Made by a program: the position numbers and the translations under genes. Under the pieces are notes generated by a model. It worked only from the letters and a program-made list of their open reading frames with translations. It was not told the origin of the DNA and did not search any database. Positions 60,180-64,000 of a stretch of 64,000 bases of DNA are shown piece after piece. Source of the DNA: Pantoea allii (GTDB taxonomy: Bacteria > Pseudomonadota > Gammaproteobacteria > Enterobacterales > Enterobacteriaceae); assembly GCF_002307475.1 (NCBI RefSeq), contig NZ_NTMH01000003.1, positions 1 to 64,000 on the forward strand. The letters are read 5' to 3'. Numbering within the stretch: the first letter of the stretch is position 1; each line of letters opens with the position of its first letter.

Positions 60180-61088
60180 ATGTCTGCCTATAAGACCAAA
60201 GTTAAGAAAGCGGTAATTCCGGTAGCTGGTTTGGGTACGCGTATGCTTCCTGCTACCAAAGCGATTCCAAAAGAAATGTTACCGCTGGTTGATAAGCCGT
60301 TAATTCAGTATGTCGTTAACGAGTGTATTGCTGCGGGTATTAATGAGATCGTACTGGTTACTCACTCATCTAAAAACGCCATTGAGAACCACTTCGACAC
60401 CAGTTTCGAACTGGAATCCATGCTGGAAAAACGTGTTAAGCGTCAGCTGCTGGACGAAATTCAGTCTATCTGTCCTCCGCACGTGACCATCATGCAGGTA
60501 CGTCAGGGTATCGCTAAAGGTCTGGGCCACGCCGTTATGTGTGCGCATCCATTGATTGGTGATGAGCCTGTTGCCGTTATTCTGCCGGATGTCATCATCG
60601 ACGAATACGAATCTAACCCAACCAAAGATAACCTGGCAGAAATGCTCAGCCGTTATGAAGAATCCGGCCGCAGCCAGATCATGGTTGAGCCAGTCAGCGA
60701 TGTGACGGCTTACGGTGTTGTGGACTGTCAGGGTGCAGAACTGAATCCTGGCGACAGCGCACCAATGGTGGGCGTGGTTGAGAAGCCTAAAGCGTCTGAG
60801 GCCCCATCTAACCTCGCGGTTGTTGGTCGTTACGTTCTGTCTGCTGACATCTGGCCTCTGCTGGCGAAAACGCCTCCAGGTGCGGGTGGCGAAGTTCAGC
60901 TCACCGACTCTATCGCCATGCTGATGGATAAAGAAACCGTCGAAGCTTATCACCTGAAAGGGGTAAGTCATGACTGTGGTAACAAACTGGGCTACATGCA
61001 GGCTTTCGTTGAATATGGTGTTCGCCATCCGGTGTTGGGCAAAGAGTTCACAGAATGGCTCAACAAAACCGTTAGCGATAAAAAGTAA
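60180..61088 (+). CDS. galU: UTP--glucose-1-phosphate uridylyltransferase GalU
   Basis: GalU makes UDP-glucose. The nucleotidyltransferase start [21 protein letters not shown] and the conserved VEKP and [10 protein letters not shown] segments are present. The ATG at 60180 with AGAGAGG upstream gives 302 residues, the E. coli length. It leads straight into ugd (21 bases), so UDP-glucose production and its oxidation to UDP-glucuronate are coupled here. Confidence 0.97.
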   Translation: MSAYKTKVKKAVIPVAGLGTRMLPATKAIPKEMLPLVDKPLIQYVVNECIAAGINEIVLVTHSSKNAIENHFDTSFELESMLEKRVKRQLLDEIQSICPPHVTIMQVRQGIAKGLGHAVMCAHPLIGDEPVAVILPDVIIDEYESNPTKDNLAEMLSRYEESGRSQIMVEPVSDVTAYGVVDCQGAELNPGDSAPMVGVVEKPKASEAPSNLAVVGRYVLSADIWPLLAKTPPGAGGEVQLTDSIAMLMDKETVEAYHLKGVSHDCGNKLGYMQAFVEYGVRHPVLGKEFTEWLNKTVSDKK

Positions 61089-61109
61089 TTTTAAACACAG
61101 GATAGCTCA

Positions 61110-62450
61110 ATGAAAGTCACTGTATTTGGTATCGGCTATGTCGGTCTGGTTCAGGCTGCGGTGTTGGCCGAAGTCGGACATGACGTTCTCTGCATTGATG
61201 TGGATGAAAAGAAGGTCGAAAACCTTAAACAAGGCAAGATCCCCATTTTTGAACCGGGTCTGACGCCGCTGGTAATGTCGAATTACGAATCGGGTCGTCT
61301 GAAGTTCAGCACTGATGCTGCACTGGGCGTGAATCATGGCGTGATGCAGTTTATCGCCGTGGGTACGCCGCCTGACGAAGATGGCTCGGCCGACCTGAAA
61401 TATGTTACTGCGGTGGCGCGTACCATTGCTCAGCATATGACCGATCACAAAGTCGTCATTGATAAGTCAACGGTGCCAGTGGGAACCGCTGACCGCGTCC
61501 GTGCCGTCATGACAGAAACCCTGAAGGCGCGTGATGCCAACATCAGCTTTGATGTGGTGTCCAACCCAGAGTTTCTAAAAGAAGGTGCGGCAGTTAATGA
61601 CTGTATGCGCCCAGAGCGTATCGTCGTAGGGACGGACAATGACGATGTTGTGGAGCTGTTGCGTGAGCTGTACGAGCCATTCAACCGTAACCACGATCGC
61701 ATGATCCTGATGGATATTCGCAGTGCAGAACTGACTAAGTACGCGGCTAACTGCATGCTGGCGACCAAAATCAGCTTTATGAACGAAATTTCCAATCTCG
61801 CAGAACGTTTAGGCGCGGATATCGAAAAAGTGCGCCAGGGGATTGGGTCTGACTCACGCATCGGCTATCACTTTATCTATCCAGGCTGCGGCTATGGCGG
61901 TTCCTGCTTCCCGAAAGACGTTCAGGCGCTTATTCGTACGGCTGAATCCATTGGCTACACGCCGCGCCTGTTGAAGGCGGTGGAAGACGTCAACGACAGT
62001 CAGAAGACCAAGCTGCCGACCTTTATCAAACGCCACTTTGGTGACGATCTTAAGGGTAAAACGTTTGCCCTGTGGGGTTTGTCATTTAAACCTAACACCG
62101 ATGATATGCGTGAAGCATCAAGCCGCGTGTTAATGGAAACCTTATGGGAAGCTGGCGCATCCGTTCAGGCCTTCGATCCCGAAGCCATGGATGAAGCGCA
62201 ACGCATCTATGGTCATCGCGATGATTTGAAGCTGATGGGTACCAAAGAGGCGGCATTGCACGGTGCAGACGGCCTGGTGATTTGTACGGAATGGCAGAAC
62301 TTCCGTGCACCTGACTTTGACGTTATTAAGAATGCACTGAAAGAACCCGTGATTTTTGATGGGCGTAACCTGTATGATCCAGAGCGTATCAGCAAACGCG
62401 GCTTCGTTTATTATGCAATCGGCCGCGGAGCATCTATCCAGGCTGTGTGA
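61110..62450 (+). CDS. ugd: UDP-glucose 6-dehydrogenase
   Basis: The enzyme oxidises UDP-glucose to UDP-glucuronate with NAD. The N-terminal fold starts [20 protein letters not shown], and the catalytic Cys266 is in [10 protein letters not shown]. The 446 residues make it the long form; the E. coli enzyme has 388. It lies between galU and the epimerase and overlaps neither. Confidence 0.95.
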   Translation: MKVTVFGIGYVGLVQAAVLAEVGHDVLCIDVDEKKVENLKQGKIPIFEPGLTPLVMSNYESGRLKFSTDAALGVNHGVMQFIAVGTPPDEDGSADLKYVTAVARTIAQHMTDHKVVIDKSTVPVGTADRVRAVMTETLKARDANISFDVVSNPEFLKEGAAVNDCMRPERIVVGTDNDDVVELLRELYEPFNRNHDRMILMDIRSAELTKYAANCMLATKISFMNEISNLAERLGADIEKVRQGIGSDSRIGYHFIYPGCGYGGSCFPKDVQALIRTAESIGYTPRLLKAVEDVNDSQKTKLPTFIKRHFGDDLKGKTFALWGLSFKPNTDDMREASSRVLMETLWEAGASVQAFDPEAMDEAQRIYGHRDDLKLMGTKEAALHGADGLVICTEWQNFRAPDFDVIKNALKEPVIFDGRNLYDPERISKRGFVYYAIGRGASIQAV

Positions 62451-62464
62451 TTAACGAGGGATTT

Positions 62465-63472
62465 ATGAATTTTCTGGTTACCGGCGCAGCAGGCTTTATT
62501 GGCTTTCATGTAAGTCAACGCCTGCTGGCCGCCGGTCACCAGGTTGTCGGTATTGACAACCTGAATGACTACTACGATGTAAACCTTAAACAAGCTCGCC
62601 TTGATGTCATCGGCGATAATCCATCTTTTACCTTCATCAAAGTCGATTTGGCCGATCGCCAGGCTATTGCCGCACTTTTTGCACAGCACAACTTTCAACG
62701 CGTTATTCATTTGGCCGCTCAGGCAGGGGTACGTTATTCCATTGAAAATCCCCATGCTTATGCCGATGCCAACGTTATTGGGCACCTGAATATACTCGAA
62801 GGGTGCCGCCATCATAAAATCGAACATCTGCTCTATGCGTCATCCAGTTCGGTTTATGGCTTAAATAACAAGATGCCATTCTCAACAGAGGACAGTGTCG
62901 ATCATCCGGTTTCATTGTATGCAGCGACCAAAAAAGCCAATGAGCTGATGTCGCATACTTACTCACATCTTTATCAATTACCCACAACCGGATTACGTTT
63001 TTTCACGGTATATGGTCCGTGGGGACGTCCGGACATGGCATTGTTTAAATTTACTCGGGCAATGCTCGCCGGTGAAGCGATAGATGTGTATAACCAAGGG
63101 CAAATGAAGCGCGACTTTACCTATATTGATGATGTAGTCGAGGCGATCGTTCGTTTGCAGGATGTGGTTCCGCAAGCCGATGTTAACTGGACCGTTGAAA
63201 CGGGTTCTGCCGCGTCAAGCTCAGCCCCCTATAGTGTTTATAACCTGGGCAACAGCCAGCCTGTGAGTCTGATTCACTATATTGAGGCGATTGAAAAAGC
63301 GCTTGGCATATCGGCAAATAAAAACCTGATGCCAATGCAACCCGGCGATGTCCTGGCAACCAGCGCCGACACGACAGCGTTATATAATGCCATTGGATTT
63401 AAACCACAAACCGGTGTCGATGAAGGCGTCAGACGCTTTGTTGACTGGTACCGTAATTTTTACTCGGTGTGA
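62465..63472 (+). CDS. UDP-glucuronate 4-epimerase-like NAD-dependent epimerase
   Basis: The 335-residue protein is an extended short-chain dehydrogenase with a TGAAGFIG nucleotide motif (6-13), SSSSVYG (126-132) and the catalytic Tyr152/Lys156 pair (YAATK). It closely resembles UDP-glucuronate 4-epimerases that make UDP-galacturonate for surface polysaccharide. Position after galU and ugd agrees. I use the ATG at 62465 with GAGGG upstream; a GTG at 62447 lies inside the ugd end. E. coli K-12 does not have this gene here. Confidence 0.9.
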   Translation: MNFLVTGAAGFIGFHVSQRLLAAGHQVVGIDNLNDYYDVNLKQARLDVIGDNPSFTFIKVDLADRQAIAALFAQHNFQRVIHLAAQAGVRYSIENPHAYADANVIGHLNILEGCRHHKIEHLLYASSSSVYGLNNKMPFSTEDSVDHPVSLYAATKKANELMSHTYSHLYQLPTTGLRFFTVYGPWGRPDMALFKFTRAMLAGEAIDVYNQGQMKRDFTYIDDVVEAIVRLQDVVPQADVNWTVETGSAASSSAPYSVYNLGNSQPVSLIHYIEAIEKALGISANKNLMPMQPGDVLATSADTTALYNAIGFKPQTGVDEGVRRFVDWYRNFYSV

Positions 63473-63480
63473 AAAATAAA

Positions 63481-63508
63481 AAAGGAAGCAGTCGCTTCCT
63501 TTTTTTTG
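63481..63508. terminator. Bidirectional terminator between the epimerase gene and hns
   Basis: AAAGGAAGC and GCTTCCTTT pair around AGTC, with A and T runs on both sides. It lies between convergent genes. Confidence 0.9.
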
Positions 63509-63564
63509 GTGTTGGTAATCAAATAGCTAAAGTGAAGCCAACAAAGAGCGAAACACGCCATTCA

Positions 63565-63972
63565 TTACAGCAGGAAGTCGTCTAACTGCTTACCTTGTTC
63601 TTCCATGGCTTTTTTGATTGCTGCTGGCGTACGGCCCTGGCCTGTCCAGGTTTTAGCATCGCCATTTTCGTCAACAAACTGATATTTTGCAGGGCGAGCA
63701 GCACGTTTGGCTTTGCCTGAACTTTTTGATTCTGACAGCGCGCCGAATAATTCATTGGGATCGATGCCATCGGCTAACAGCATTTCACGATATTGCTCAA
63801 GTTTACGCGCACGTTCTTCGTTTTCTGCTTTGGAATGTGACTCTTCATCGCGACGCTCATTTACCACGACTTCAAGTTTTTCCAGCATTTCTTCCAGTGT
63901 TTCCAAAGAACACTCTCTGGCCTGGGCACGCAGCGTGCGGATATTATTAAGATTTTTAAGTGCTTCGCTCAT
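63565..63972 (-). CDS. hns: Histone-like nucleoid-structuring protein H-NS
   Basis: H-NS silences AT-rich and horizontally gained genes. The 135 residues have an N-terminal coiled-coil oligomerisation region (about 1-80), a basic linker (about 82-95), and the DNA-binding domain with TWTGQGRTP at 108-116, including the QGR minor-groove hook. Close to E. coli H-NS (137). It faces away from the window end and converges on the epimerase gene. Confidence 0.97.
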   Translation of the reverse strand: MSEALKNLNNIRTLRAQARECSLETLEEMLEKLEVVVNERRDEESHSKAENEERARKLEQYREMLLADGIDPNELFGALSESKSSGKAKRAARPAKYQFVDENGDAKTWTGQGRTPAAIKKAMEEQGKQLDDFLL

Positions 63973-64000
63973 TGTCCTGATCTCTGAATAATTAATAGGA

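Overview
The window is ordinary core chromosome of a member of the Enterobacterales, most likely Erwiniaceae (Pantoea/Erwinia/Mixta-like). Nearly every gene has a close Escherichia coli counterpart, and many neighbourhoods keep E. coli order (yebQ-kdgR, yobF-cspC-rlmA, yobD-manZYX, sdaA-nudL-pabB-yoaH, yoaA-tsaB-slp-fadD-rnd, minCDE-ycgL-ycgM-ycgN, dadAX, yeaHG-mipA-yeaE-yeaD-gapA-msrB-yeaC-pncA-ansA-sppA-ydjA-topB, xthA, purU-ychJ-rssA-rssB-galU-hns). Several blocks that are far apart in E. coli are joined here, and some E. coli neighbours are missing from their usual slots (mgrB, mntP, nhaB, selD). The species call is an inference from memory of these families; no search was run.

Layout. 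1-96 is the end of an IS3-like insertion sequence cut by the window edge. 106-6600 holds yebQ, kdgR, yobH, yebO, a metallo-beta-lactamase-fold hydrolase, an apparently frameshifted yobF, cspC, rlmA and yobD. 6600-13100 carries the mannose PTS operon manXYZ, the TerC-family protein YoaE with a long leader, and an EAL phosphodiesterase. 13283-17050 is sdaA, nudL, pabB and yoaH. 17067-24280 covers yoaB, an unannotated 55-residue membrane protein, yoaA, tsaB, slp, fadD with a FadR operator, and rnd. 24327-29713 has minCDE, ycgL, ycgM, ycgN, dsbB and fadR. 29753-37040 has the SpoVR-family ycgB, dadAX, an MFS pump and an isolated priming sugar-phosphate transferase. 37336-43025 has yebV, cvrA and yeaHG behind a clear sigma-54 promoter. 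43341-54866 runs from mipA through gapA to topB and ynjH. 54902-56417 has xthA and a tRNA-Tyr operon followed by tRNA-derived repeats. 56499-63972 has purU, ychJ, rssAB, galU, ugd, a UDP-glucuronate epimerase and hns.

How the parts work together. FadR (28994-29713) should control fadD (21348-23057) through the operator at 21296-21312. MinC, MinD and MinE form the division-site selection oscillator. YeaG kinase, YeaH and YcgB/SpoVR belong to one conserved stress module, here split over two loci. GalU, Ugd and the epimerase make UDP-glucose, UDP-glucuronate and UDP-galacturonate, and RfbP-like transferase starts a polysaccharide repeat unit, so the window contributes precursors and priming for surface polysaccharide. 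RssB/RssA and H-NS are global regulators.

I see no phage, CRISPR array, defence island or clearly new multi-gene system. The most interesting signals are small: the tRNA-Tyr/rtT-type repeats with a duplicated 29-codon ORF, the broken yobF, the two-helix 55-residue protein between yoaB and yoaA, a possible metal-sensing leader on yoaE, and the sigma-54 promoter of yeaG.
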